A stretch of DNA of 30,852 nucleotides from an uncultured Collinsella sp. (GTDB taxonomy: Bacteria; Actinomycetota; Coriobacteriia; Coriobacteriales; Coriobacteriaceae): positions 1 through 30,852 of the forward strand of contig CABUBH010000025.1 in NCBI GenBank assembly GCA_902489775.1. The letters run 5' to 3'. A program made the position numbers and the translations under genes. This document shows, piece after piece, positions 1 through 7,923 of the stretch. Within the stretch, counting starts at the first letter, position 1; each line of letters starts with the position of its first letter. The notes under the pieces were generated by a model, which was not told the DNA's origin, made no database searches, and saw nothing but the letters and a program-made list of their open reading frames with translations.

Positions 1-94
1 CCGGCTGAGTCTGGGAAGAGGTGCCGGGCGGCGGGCGGAGCATGGCCACCGGACCTATCGAAACACATCTCCACCGTTCCTTCAACTGGGAAAA

Positions 95-130
95 CGGCGC
101 CCCCGGACCCCAGGAGGGGCCGCGGGGGCG
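95..130 (-). terminator. Candidate intrinsic terminator at the end of the polysaccharide operon
   Basis: An 8-bp perfect stem CGCCCCCG (98-105) / CGGGGGCG (123-130) encloses a second short stem CCCC/GGGG with an AGGA loop. Read on the minus strand the stem is followed by CCGTTTTCCC, so a short T run lies just past it. It sits about 55 bases downstream of the last minus-strand gene, where an operon terminator is expected. The T run is only four bases, so efficiency is uncertain. Confidence 0.5.
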
Positions 131-186
131 TTCAGCTAAGTGCGGGAATGGCCTATTTGCTCAATGTGTTCGGCTGAGATCGGAAA

Positions 187-423
187 TCAACCCTCGGGCA
201 TCACATAAGTTTTATACGCAGCAGAAACGACAAGAGCAAAGGCGATTGCCGCACATGCCACTATAATTATCACAACCAATGGCATCGATTCATTTGGGGC
301 AGATATATTGCCCAGCACAAACCATGCCAATCCACCGAGCGGCACGAACGACATTATTAAAGACAAGAGTTCCTTGACTGGCTTGCCTGTTTTTTGATTC
401 CTGTCACTAACTATATTAGGCAC
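187..423 (-). CDS. Small two-helix membrane protein, function unknown
   Basis: This 78-residue ORF starts with GTG and has a strong ribosome-binding site (GAGGAG, 5-base spacing). That is the main reason to call it real. Two hydrophobic segments (about residues 18-40 and 48-70) are joined by a short polar loop, with a basic N-terminus (RNQKTGKPVK), so a hairpin in the membrane with N-terminus inside is likely. It is the last gene of the minus-strand polysaccharide locus and shares the lower GC of the neighbouring flippase and polymerase genes. No family is recognised. An accessory role in glycan export or attachment is only a guess from position. No catalytic motif is visible. Confidence 0.55.
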   Translation of the reverse strand: MPNIVSDRNQKTGKPVKELLSLIMSFVPLGGLAWFVLGNISAPNESMPLVVIIIVACAAIAFALVVSAAYKTYVMPEG

Positions 424-593
424 CGCGTCTCCTCACGAACCGTAATAGCGTCTCTATCTCTTCATCGTCGAACCGGTACCGTACACGCACTCCCCTAATC
501 AGTCGAGTCCCACCCAGATACCTTGTTATCCATCCGTATCATCCATCGCCCATGCATAAACCCTTCTGGGGTCAGCAAAAGCCTTAGTAGCGT
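424..593 (-). other. Gap with a possible gene remnant
   Basis: Between the flippase stop and the small membrane protein, one minus-strand frame stays open for about 40 codons. It ends in a charged stretch (YRFDDEEIETLLRFVRRR) and stops at TAA, overlapping the GTG start of the next gene by eight bases. No in-frame ATG exists, and the only GTG has a poorly spaced ribosome-binding site. It may be a very short peptide gene or the 3' end of a decayed gene. Confidence 0.25.
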
Positions 594-2057
594 TTATTTC
601 AACTTGGCCGTATTTGTCTCCAGAAGCGTCAAGAAAACTCTACGGGCCACCGCACCATATCTGCGCAACGTCAAGCAAACCTCAATAGCAAACAACAACA
701 AGCCAGCGACTAACCCGGCCGATGCTGGGAGAATGGATACCAACACCACCTGTACGATCACGGCTGCTACCAAACCTGCTTGTAAGGCAACCTCATAGTT
801 TAGTCTCATGAACCTTCGGCTATCCACCATGCGGACCAATGCATTAATGACCTGTCCCGCCAAAGTGGCCAAAGGCACTCCCCAAATCCCGAGACTGCCG
901 CCGAGGCAAAATGCAAGGACAACATTCACCGCCGCGCCTGCAACAGATGAAACAAATAGAGCGCCAGTGCGCTCCGCAGCCGTATAGAACGCTTCGAAGA
1001 ACACAGAGATACAACCGACAAGCGCTGCAAGCATAAGAATAGGGACGATATGCCAACCCTCATAAAAGTCACCCTTGAGGAGCAAACGCGCAAGCGGCTC
1101 GGTAAGGGCAATGGCTAGCGAGCTCCCACATACGACAAAGGATAAAAATAGGCCGAACACCTTGGAGAAATAGGAGCCATCATTCTCGCCGTCCATCTCC
1201 TTCGCCGCCGATATCTGCCAAGCCTGACGAAAAATGGATGACATGAAGTTAACCATAGAGGGAAATTTACTTGCCGCAGTGTAGACGCCGGCGGCAACCG
1301 AACCCTGAAATGCAAGGATGACGTAACGACCAAAGATATTTAAAAACCACCAAGCAAGTTGATTCGGCAGCATCGGCAGACTATACGCGAGCATTCGCAT
1401 CAGGAGACCCCTATTGGGCAATTTGCCAAGACAACGCCACATTTTGCAAGACACAAACAAGTAACAGGCCGAGCAACAGTTACCGAGCACAAGTGCGAGA
1501 ACATACCCGCTTGCGCCACCATCAAACAAGACGAGGAAAACAACGTCAAAAAGAAGTAAGAAAAGAGCGTTGAGAACGCCGGACGCGGCGAAGCGAACGA
1601 CCTCACCTGAACCGCGGGCAAACTGCGCAAGCAACATTCTCACGGAAACTGCAAGAACAAGGACATAGCAACCCCATGCCTGATCGTACGAGAAGAACGC
1701 AAAAGCAACTCCCGACACCAATGCACCCACAGGAATTGTCACCAGAAGAACGAGAAGTCCTCCCCCGAGTAGCTCTTCTTTCGGAGCGTCCTTCTCCATG
1801 AGAAAACGAAAGACAGACTCATAGATTGCCAGGCAAAAAAGCGGATACAGGAAATCTGAGAGATTGTTCACAAGCTCGGCAACGCCATAATCGGACGTAG
1901 CCATATAAGAAGTGTAAAGTGGCAGCAAAAGCAGCTGAATAAGCTTCACAAGGGCATTTCCAACAGTAAATATGAGCGTATTCGACGCGAGAGATCGGTA
2001 TTTGCCCGCGTTGTTCTGGGCGTCTTTGATAATTGCACTAGGCTCTTCGTTTGCCAT
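594..2057 (-). CDS. Wzx-type polysaccharide flippase (MOP superfamily)
   Basis: This 487-residue polytopic membrane protein has about 12-14 hydrophobic helices. The N-terminal pattern (NTLIFTVGNALVKLIQLLLLPLYT, then a Y-G-V-AELV segment) is typical of the oligosaccharide flippase / PST family in the MOP exporter superfamily. The length is usual for Wzx. The expected role is to flip undecaprenyl-pyrophosphate-linked repeat units across the cytoplasmic membrane before polymerisation. The ATG at 2057 follows AGGGG at about 7 bases. It lies downstream of the Wzy-type gene in the same orientation, separated by 86 bases. Base composition is lower in GC than the glycosyltransferase part of the operon. 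Substrate specificity cannot be read from sequence. Confidence 0.9.
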   Translation of the reverse strand: MANEEPSAIIKDAQNNAGKYRSLASNTLIFTVGNALVKLIQLLLLPLYTSYMATSDYGVAELVNNLSDFLYPLFCLAIYESVFRFLMEKDAPKEELLGGGLLVLLVTIPVGALVSGVAFAFFSYDQAWGCYVLVLAVSVRMLLAQFARGSGEVVRFAASGVLNALFLLLFDVVFLVLFDGGASGYVLALVLGNCCSACYLFVSCKMWRCLGKLPNRGLLMRMLAYSLPMLPNQLAWWFLNIFGRYVILAFQGSVAAGVYTAASKFPSMVNFMSSIFRQAWQISAAKEMDGENDGSYFSKVFGLFLSFVVCGSSLAIALTEPLARLLLKGDFYEGWHIVPILMLAALVGCISVFFEAFYTAAERTGALFVSSVAGAAVNVVLAFCLGGSLGIWGVPLATLAGQVINALVRMVDSRRFMRLNYEVALQAGLVAAVIVQVVLVSILPASAGLVAGLLLFAIEVCLTLRRYGAVARRVFLTLLETNTAKLK

Positions 2058-2143
2058 ACATGCACCCCTATAATTAGTTGACTAAACTGAAAGTACTTAA
2101 GCTAGACAAAACCACTTCGCTTAGGCAGGCGAAGGCTGATGTC

Positions 2144-3403
2144 TCAACGTTCCGAGAGCAAACCTTTCATGCTGTGTTCTTGACTGCATGAAAGATAATC
2201 CGCCAATACGTAAAAAATAATGAGGAATAGCCACAACGCCACTGTTCGTTCGGCACCAACGATGAGCCAACATACAACAATACCCGGACATAGGGCCAAG
2301 GGTGTATAGCCCTTCCCTTGGAACAAACCTCTGAAAATGCGGACAAGCACTGAAAAGAACAGCAGCAGGCCAATCATTCCAAAATCAACTAAAAAATCAG
2401 TAATCGTGCCATGAGTTGTAGTTGCCGTCTCCACGACGCCCCAATCCTCCGCGCTGAAATAATTATAATTTCCCACACCAAAGCCAAATAGCGGCCTACT
2501 CATCCAACGTTGTACGGCTTTCACCCACAGTTCAACGCGAAACTGGTTTGATCCATCATCGTAACTGTTCTTAAAAAAACGATTAAACATCCAATCGCCC
2601 ATATAGCGATTAATAAGGAACAGGGCAACGGCAACGAGCGCTAGAATTAATACCGTAGTGGAAAGCTTGCCGGTTCTCTCACTACAGGCAAACGCAATGT
2701 AGCCAAAAGCAATAACCAAAACAACGCAAAGAAGCCCGCTTCTTGATCCAGTTAACATAATTGATGCCAGGCCGAAAGTTATGAAAATGAAGTACAGAAT
2801 CTTCGCCCGCACATTGCTACTATAAGCTACCAGTAAAAAGGCACAGCTAATCTGAACGACCAACAAGAGCGCAAAAAAGTTTGCATCAATAACATGCCCA
2901 GTAAGACTCACTGGATACACACGTCCTGCATAAAAACCGTTTTCAGACCATGTCTTTAGCTCAAGAAATGCAGACGCAAGCGTGGAAAGTGCCACTGATT
3001 TCAGCAGGAAGGTTATCTCTCGAGGACTCCACCTCCGAGAGATTGCGTGAGCAAAGAACCAGATAATGGCGAGGAACATTAAAGCACGGACTAACGATCT
3101 GCCGGTGATCATCTCAGGCGCAATTGCAAGCGTCACTAAGTTGCCTATGCCCATGATTATAAGGTACGAAACAATAAGACCGATCGCATGACGAGAATAC
3201 GCAGCCCTCTCTTTCGAGAAAAAGGCAGCGAACACCATTAGACCCAAACAGAAATAAGCAGATTGGAATGTAAAGGAATTATCCCCACAAACCAAAATGA
3301 AATAGGGAAGCAGGGCAACCGCCCACACTGCAGGCGAATATCCTCGCTTTGAAACAGAGCCCGTTGGATTAACCAAATGCGCAGCAGAAACTACGGCGCT
3401 CAT
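2144..3403 (-). CDS. Wzy-type O-antigen ligase/polymerase family protein
   Basis: This 419-residue membrane protein has about 10-12 helices. It carries the signature of the Wzy_C / O-antigen ligase family: a TGSRSG motif at the end of a central helix, then a large external loop with RPLFGFGVGNYNY and THGTITDFLVDFGMIG. In this locus it most likely polymerises repeat units on the outer face of the membrane, although sequence alone cannot separate polymerase from ligase in this family. The gene is AT-rich compared with upstream genes. It is preceded by a 117-base gap with no clear ribosome-binding site close to the ATG at 3403 (GAGGA is about 15 bases away), so the exact start is less certain. 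Confidence 0.85.
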   Translation of the reverse strand: MSAVVSAAHLVNPTGSVSKRGYSPAVWAVALLPYFILVCGDNSFTFQSAYFCLGLMVFAAFFSKERAAYSRHAIGLIVSYLIIMGIGNLVTLAIAPEMITGRSLVRALMFLAIIWFFAHAISRRWSPREITFLLKSVALSTLASAFLELKTWSENGFYAGRVYPVSLTGHVIDANFFALLLVVQISCAFLLVAYSSNVRAKILYFIFITFGLASIMLTGSRSGLLCVVLVIAFGYIAFACSERTGKLSTTVLILALVAVALFLINRYMGDWMFNRFFKNSYDDGSNQFRVELWVKAVQRWMSRPLFGFGVGNYNYFSAEDWGVVETATTTHGTITDFLVDFGMIGLLLFFSVLVRIFRGLFQGKGYTPLALCPGIVVCWLIVGAERTVALWLFLIIFYVLADYLSCSQEHSMKGLLSER

Positions 3404-3520
3404 AAGTCACCGCCGTTTCCTCGCGATTTAAATACCAAGATTAACAAGTTAAAGCTAGCCAATAAGATACCTTTCGGGTTCGCCATTAAGCCATTCCTCC
3501 AAGTCAATGTACCGAGAGTA

Positions 3521-4114
3521 TTAGTCCGTATCATTGAGGACCCCTCCCCGCTCGTTATAGCCGGGAAAGTGCACGGCACACGCGAGCTCGGGCCTTAGCG
3601 AAGCGGTGAAGCAGAGCTTGTTTCTGAAGGGAATGGCATCGAAGGCCCTGAGGTCCCCTTCTGTGCAGCAGTTCATCTGGCTGAATTTGATGAAGACGTT
3701 ATCCCAGTTGATTCGTTTGCAGCGGCGGGCCCACTTCTCTGCGGCTTCCTCCGGGGAGGGATAGTGCAGGAACACGACCTCAATGTCATCGAGTCGGGCG
3801 ACGGGCTTGCCGAGCTCGCCCTTCTCGCGCAGCTGGTCGGCATATTGTGATTCCCGGGCGTCGATGAACTCAAGCGGCACGGAAGTGTAGTATCTGAGCC
3901 TTGAGGCGAACTTCACGTAGTCGCTCGCGAAGAAGTAGAGGCCGGCGGTTGGACTGCTATAGGGAAGCCCGTAACGCCGATACACCGACCCGGCCCAGCA
4001 GTTGTTCGAGAAGATGCTGAAGTCAGTGCGGACGAGCTTCTCCCTTCTGCCCTTGGCGAGCAATGGATTCGTCTTATCACCGATTTTTCTTGAGATCCTG
4101 CTTACGTAGCTCAT
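3521..4114 (-). CDS. DUF1919 family protein of exopolysaccharide loci
   Basis: This 197-residue soluble protein matches my memory of DUF1919, a family common in capsule/exopolysaccharide clusters. The diagnostic stretch is about residues 32-65: FSIFSNNCWAGSVYRRYGL, then a serine-proline turn (SSPTAGLYF) and the D-Y-V-KF region. The family is often annotated as an exopolysaccharide biosynthesis protein and may act as a glycosyltransferase or modifying enzyme; no reaction is established to my knowledge. The ATG at 4112-4114 overlaps the TGA of the upstream GT4 gene (ATGA), which implies translational coupling in the same operon. There is no signal peptide or membrane helix. Confidence 0.75.
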   Translation of the reverse strand: MSYVSRISRKIGDKTNPLLAKGRREKLVRTDFSIFSNNCWAGSVYRRYGLPYSSPTAGLYFFASDYVKFASRLRYYTSVPLEFIDARESQYADQLREKGELGKPVARLDDIEVVFLHYPSPEEAAEKWARRCKRINWDNVFIKFSQMNCCTEGDLRAFDAIPFRNKLCFTASLRPELACAVHFPGYNERGGVLNDTD

Positions 4115-5262
4115 CGGTTCACCAGCCTTTCGTAGTACTCCATAAGCCGCGCGGCGTTTGCCTCGGCAGAGTACCCCGCAGCCTCAAGTCTGATAGGGGC
4201 CTCCGGGTGCCTGCCGCCCTCGATCGCCGCCTTGAGTGCCCTCGCCCAGTCGGCCAGCGGCGCGTCGAGAGCCGTGAACGAACCGGTCCCGGCGATGTCG
4301 GTCTCGGCCGGCACGCCGGTCGAGTACACGCACGGCAGCCCCGCCGCCTGTGCCTCCACGGCCGAAACGGGAAGGCCCTCGTAGAGCGACGGCATGAAGA
4401 ACACGTCGAAGAGCGAGTAGAACCGCTGCGCATCCTCGCGGATACCAGGCAAGTGCACCCGGTCGGCGAAGTCCAGCTCGCTCGCCCGCTCGACCAGCGA
4501 GTCGCGCACAGTGGTCGCGCCGTTTATCTCTCCCCCGAGGACCACGAGGTGCGCCTCGGGAACCTCGTGCAGCAGCGCCGCGAACGCCTCGACGGCGAAC
4601 GCGTAGTTCTTCTGCGGCACCATGCGCCCGACGCACCCCACGACCGGCTCGCCCGCACCGATGCCAAGCTCGCCGCGCAGCTCGGCCGCCGCGCTCGAGT
4701 CGTAGGCGTAGTCCGCGAGCGGGATGCCGTTCCTCATGAGCGTGAACGGGGCTCTGCCGAAGAGAAAACGGCCCGCCTCCTCCGAGCAGGCCATGTTATC
4801 GGTGGCATAGCGCTTCCCGACAGCGTTGAGGGGCACATTACGCAGACGATGTAGTGCATTGTCGGAACTGCTGTTGAGATGGCTGTGCAGCACGCGATGC
4901 TCAATCCCCACACGTTTTGCCTCGCGCAAGACGCAGAACGCCGAGTTGGGCATATGGCAGTGCACGACGTCGTAGCTCGCGCCGTACTCTGATATGACAG
5001 CATGGACCTCGCGGATGAACCGTCTGAAATCATGGCCGGCATAGTCCACGCGGTAGATGCGATGCCCGAGTGCCTCGAGCTCCTCGTCGAAGCGCTTCTC
5101 GTGGTGCGGCACGCCATCGTCCTGAGCGTGGTGGAGGATGTCGTAGTGGACGCGCGACTCGTCGCTTGCGACCGTCATGTTGTAGACGAAACGCGACACC
5201 CCTGCCGACCTATTTAGGGACGGCAGCACCTGGAGCACCCGTATTTGCTTTCCTTGTTTCAA
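4111..5262 (-). CDS. GT4-family glycosyltransferase (GT-B fold)
   Basis: This retaining GT4-type transferase would add a sugar to the lipid-linked repeat unit on the cytoplasmic side. The N-terminal domain opens with IRVLQVLPSLNRSAGVSRFV. The C-terminal nucleotide-sugar domain has VGRMVPQKNY and the E-x7-E motif (EGLPVSAVE; E295 and E303 with the start used here). I chose a TTG start at 5262 because GGAAG sits five bases before it, directly after the TAA of the SDR gene. The frame is open further (TTG at 5304, ATG at 5298), but those starts lie inside the SDR gene and lack a ribosome-binding site. Length 383 is normal for GT4. It resembles EpsF-like enzymes. Donor and acceptor are unknown. 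Confidence 0.85.
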   Translation of the reverse strand: MKQGKQIRVLQVLPSLNRSAGVSRFVYNMTVASDESRVHYDILHHAQDDGVPHHEKRFDEELEALGHRIYRVDYAGHDFRRFIREVHAVISEYGASYDVVHCHMPNSAFCVLREAKRVGIEHRVLHSHLNSSSDNALHRLRNVPLNAVGKRYATDNMACSEEAGRFLFGRAPFTLMRNGIPLADYAYDSSAAAELRGELGIGAGEPVVGCVGRMVPQKNYAFAVEAFAALLHEVPEAHLVVLGGEINGATTVRDSLVERASELDFADRVHLPGIREDAQRFYSLFDVFFMPSLYEGLPVSAVEAQAAGLPCVYSTGVPAETDIAGTGSFTALDAPLADWARALKAAIEGGRHPEAPIRLEAAGYSAEANAARLMEYYERLVNR

Positions 5263-5272
5263 ATCTACTTCC

Positions 5273-6130
5273 TTAAAGTTCGAATGTCGCGTCAGCATCG
5301 TCAAAGGTCACCACGCCGCTGCCGCCGCACATGCGCACCGTGTCGCCCACGGTCGAGCGCGAGGCGTCGGAGAGCAGCGTCACGACCATACTCGCGATCT
5401 CCTCAGGGGTGACGTAGCGCCCGATGGGGCTGTTCGGCTTCATGACGTTGCCCGCATCGCCCTCGATGAGCATCCCAGTGGCAGTGGGGCCAGGGGCGAT
5501 GGCGTTCACCACGATGCCGTTGGGGCTGAGCATCTTGGCCGAGCCCTCCACGAGACCGCGCAGCGCCCACTTTGTGCACGAGTAGGCGTTCGTGGCAGGG
5601 CGGTAGGCGGAGGAGGAGGTGACGAAGCAGATGTTGCCTCGGACTCCGCCCGCAACCATGCGCCGGGCGACCTCTTGCGTGAGGAAGTAGGTGCCACGGA
5701 GGTTTGCGCCGACCACCTCGTCGAAGTCCTCAACGGATGTCCTGCCAAAGGGCGCGCCCTTGAGCACGCCAGCGTTGTTCACGAGGGCGTCGACGGGCCT
5801 GGGCGCAGCCGCGTAGGCCGCGTCAACCTGCACGGCCATCCCCTCGGCATCCGCAAGGTCGAGCAATGCCGGGCGGGCATGCGAGCCAAGTCGGGCGCAG
5901 GCCTCCTCGGCGCGAGAGAGGCTACGCGAGGTAACCACGACGTCTGCCCCGGCGCGCAGGCACGCTTCGGCGGTCGCGAGCCCTATGCCCGACGTGCCGC
6001 CCGTGACGAGCACGCACCTCCCCGCGAGGAGCTCGCTCCCACCTCGCAGCGTCTGCTCAACGCGCACGGGGCGCCCGAGGTTGGAGAGGACGAAGCGCCC
6101 GGCGCGCTTGGCCTTTGCCTTGAGTCCCAC
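5273..6130 (-). CDS. Short-chain dehydrogenase/reductase (SDR)
   Basis: This 285-residue classical SDR is probably NAD(P)-dependent. Visible motifs are the dinucleotide-binding TGGTSGIG (43-50), NNAG (118-121), the catalytic serine cluster near 172-174, and Y183-x3-K187. A basic, possibly amphipathic leader of about 35 residues precedes the Rossmann core and is longer than usual. GTG start with GGGGG four bases upstream. It is separated by only eight bases from the MenD-like gene, so the two products probably act in sequence: the ThDP enzyme would create a ketone or ketol and the SDR would reduce it. That is inference; the SDR family does not reveal the substrate. It could equally be a sugar-nucleotide or acyl-chain reductase. 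Confidence 0.8.
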   Translation of the reverse strand: MGLKAKAKRAGRFVLSNLGRPVRVEQTLRGGSELLAGRCVLVTGGTSGIGLATAEACLRAGADVVVTSRSLSRAEEACARLGSHARPALLDLADAEGMAVQVDAAYAAAPRPVDALVNNAGVLKGAPFGRTSVEDFDEVVGANLRGTYFLTQEVARRMVAGGVRGNICFVTSSSAYRPATNAYSCTKWALRGLVEGSAKMLSPNGIVVNAIAPGPTATGMLIEGDAGNVMKPNSPIGRYVTPEEIASMVVTLLSDASRSTVGDTVRMCGGSGVVTFDDADATFEL

Positions 6131-6138
6131 GTTGCCCC

Positions 6139-7923
6139 CTATCCCAGCTTGACGCCGAACTTGCCGGCGATCTTCACTGCCGTCTCTTTGCCAATTGTTT
6201 TTTTCACGATGTCCTTGGCCGCGCGGGTAGCGTCGGAGACAGCATCGTGCGGTCGAGAGAGGTCGTAGAAGTCGTAGATGTCCTTAGAGTCCTCGCTCAT
6301 CTCGGAGAAGCACTCGAGGAGCACGGGCCTGTCAGACTCTTCCGCCATGAACTCCGGAAGGGCAGCCTCGAACGATGCCTTGTCGTCCGCTCTGAGGTAT
6401 TTGAACCCGCACGACCCGGCCCAGGGGCCGGCGACGGCGTTGTGCCTGGCAGCGGTGTGCAGGTCGCTCGACGCGTTCTGCCAGATGCCGTTGTAGTAGA
6501 ACTCCTCGCCACCGTGGTTGTTGCAGAGCAGGATGCGCACGTTCGGGCCGACATGCCTGATGCGCAGGGAGTTCATGTCGTAGAAGAACGCGAGGTCGCC
6601 GGTGACGAGGAAGGCGAGGCCCTCGGTCGCCTGGGACTGCCCCATGAGCGACGACATGCAGCCGTCAATGCCGTGCGTGCCGATGTTTGCAAAGACGCGG
6701 ATGTCGGGCTGCAGCTCGAAGAAGTTCGTTATGCGGATGGAGTCGTTGATGCTGAGGTGAAGCACGGAACCCGATGGGACTCGCTCGACGACGTTTTTTA
6801 TCGCATAGATGTTGCCCCACCCGAAGTCGGGGTGCACGACGGAGGCCGCGTACGCCGCAATGGCGTCGTGGTAGGCCAGATCGTTTGACGCCTTCTCGCC
6901 CGCCAAATCGCTCATGCGGCGGAAGAAGAACTCCGGCGAGCACTCGAATACCGTGGTTATACATCCGAAAGCGTCGCAGACGACGCCACCCTCGTCGATG
7001 AGCCAATGCTCGACGCCTGACTTCGAGCCGCGCAGCATCTCCTTGAGCCCCTGCATGATGTTCCCGCCATAGCTGATGACGATCTCGGGGGCGAACTCAG
7101 CGAACTTCTTCGGCGTGACATAACGGCTGTCGAAGCAGACGGATGTGTTTACGGCACCCTCGACTAGCGCGTTGGACATGTACTCGACCGCTATGGCGCT
7201 GTTGAACCGCCTGAAGAACTCCCCCAGGGCCTCCTTGAGACCGTCTGTGGGCTGACCCTGTCCGCAGGCCACGAGGACGCGCGAGCAAGACCGGAGCCTC
7301 GCTGCGCGGGCAAGCCATTCCGCATCGGGGGACTCGTGCTCGACGCGAGCGATCCTCCTGACCTTAGGGAGCTCGGAGGTTGTAAAGGATGTGCTGTACC
7401 AGCGCGATGGAACGTTGACCTGGACCGGGCCGCCCCCGTGGTGGTCGAGCTCGAGCAGGGCCTCGTTGACGAGCCGCCAGCAGTGGCGGAAGTCACCGTC
7501 GTCGCGGACGATAGGCAGATTCACCGACTTCCGGACGTGTCGGTCGTACATACCAACCTGGTCGATCATCTGATCCTCGAGCTGGCCAAGCTTCGCCGGG
7601 TCGCGGTCGCTCGTGAGCACGACGAGCGGGACGTTCTGGTAGAAGGCCTCTGCCACCGGAGGCCAGTAGTTGCAGGTCGCGGTGGACGAGGTGCAGGAGA
7701 TGACGACCGGCTCGCCCGCCTGCTGAGCGAGGCCGAGGGCGAAATAGCCCGCGCTGCGCTCGTCAACGACCGAGTAGCACTCGAACCAGGGGTCCTCCTC
7801 AACGGAATGGACGAAGGGGAGGTTGCGCGACCCTGCCGAGAGCACGCACTTCCGGATGCCGTACTCCTTGAGCAGGGCGATGATTATTTGGTATGACTTG
7901 AGTTCGGTGTACACGTCACTCAC
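6139..7923 (-). CDS. MenD-like thiamine-diphosphate enzyme in a polysaccharide operon
   Basis: This 594-residue ThDP enzyme has the MenD domain order: N-terminal PYR domain, central domain, C-terminal PP domain. Residues matching E. coli MenD from memory are S32, R33 (SAGSR), the catalytic glutamate E55 (VVDERSAGY), R107 (TSDRDP) and Q118. The PP domain shows the diphosphate/metal motif GDLAFFYD...NN (G442, D443, N468-N469). Two arginines that line the MenD substrate pocket (R395 and R413 in E. coli) appear replaced by I414 (ANIGTHGIDG) and Q431. A C-terminal tail of about 40 residues is extra. No other menaquinone gene is nearby. GTG start overlaps the AAA+ gene stop by eight bases. It likely performs a MenD-style 2-oxoacid decarboxylation/addition on a different acceptor; annotation as SEPHCHC synthase would be unsafe. 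Confidence 0.75.
   Translation of the reverse strand: MSDVYTELKSYQIIIALLKEYGIRKCVLSAGSRNLPFVHSVEEDPWFECYSVVDERSAGYFALGLAQQAGEPVVISCTSSTATCNYWPPVAEAFYQNVPLVVLTSDRDPAKLGQLEDQMIDQVGMYDRHVRKSVNLPIVRDDGDFRHCWRLVNEALLELDHHGGGPVQVNVPSRWYSTSFTTSELPKVRRIARVEHESPDAEWLARAARLRSCSRVLVACGQGQPTDGLKEALGEFFRRFNSAIAVEYMSNALVEGAVNTSVCFDSRYVTPKKFAEFAPEIVISYGGNIMQGLKEMLRGSKSGVEHWLIDEGGVVCDAFGCITTVFECSPEFFFRRMSDLAGEKASNDLAYHDAIAAYAASVVHPDFGWGNIYAIKNVVERVPSGSVLHLSINDSIRITNFFELQPDIRVFANIGTHGIDGCMSSLMGQSQATEGLAFLVTGDLAFFYDMNSLRIRHVGPNVRILLCNNHGGEEFYYNGIWQNASSDLHTAARHNAVAGPWAGSCGFKYLRADDKASFEAALPEFMAEESDRPVLLECFSEMSEDSKDIYDFYDLSRPHDAVSDATRAAKDIVKKTIGKETAVKIAGKFGVKLG

Noticed and set aside
21..266. 81-codon plus-strand ORF at the window start
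   Set aside because: It spans the terminator hairpin, is basic and low in hydrophobic residues, has no ribosome-binding site, and overlaps a better-supported minus-strand gene.
6139..7923. Genuine menaquinone-pathway MenD
   Set aside because: No men genes nearby, capsule-operon context, and two pocket arginines apparently replaced; retained only as MenD-like.
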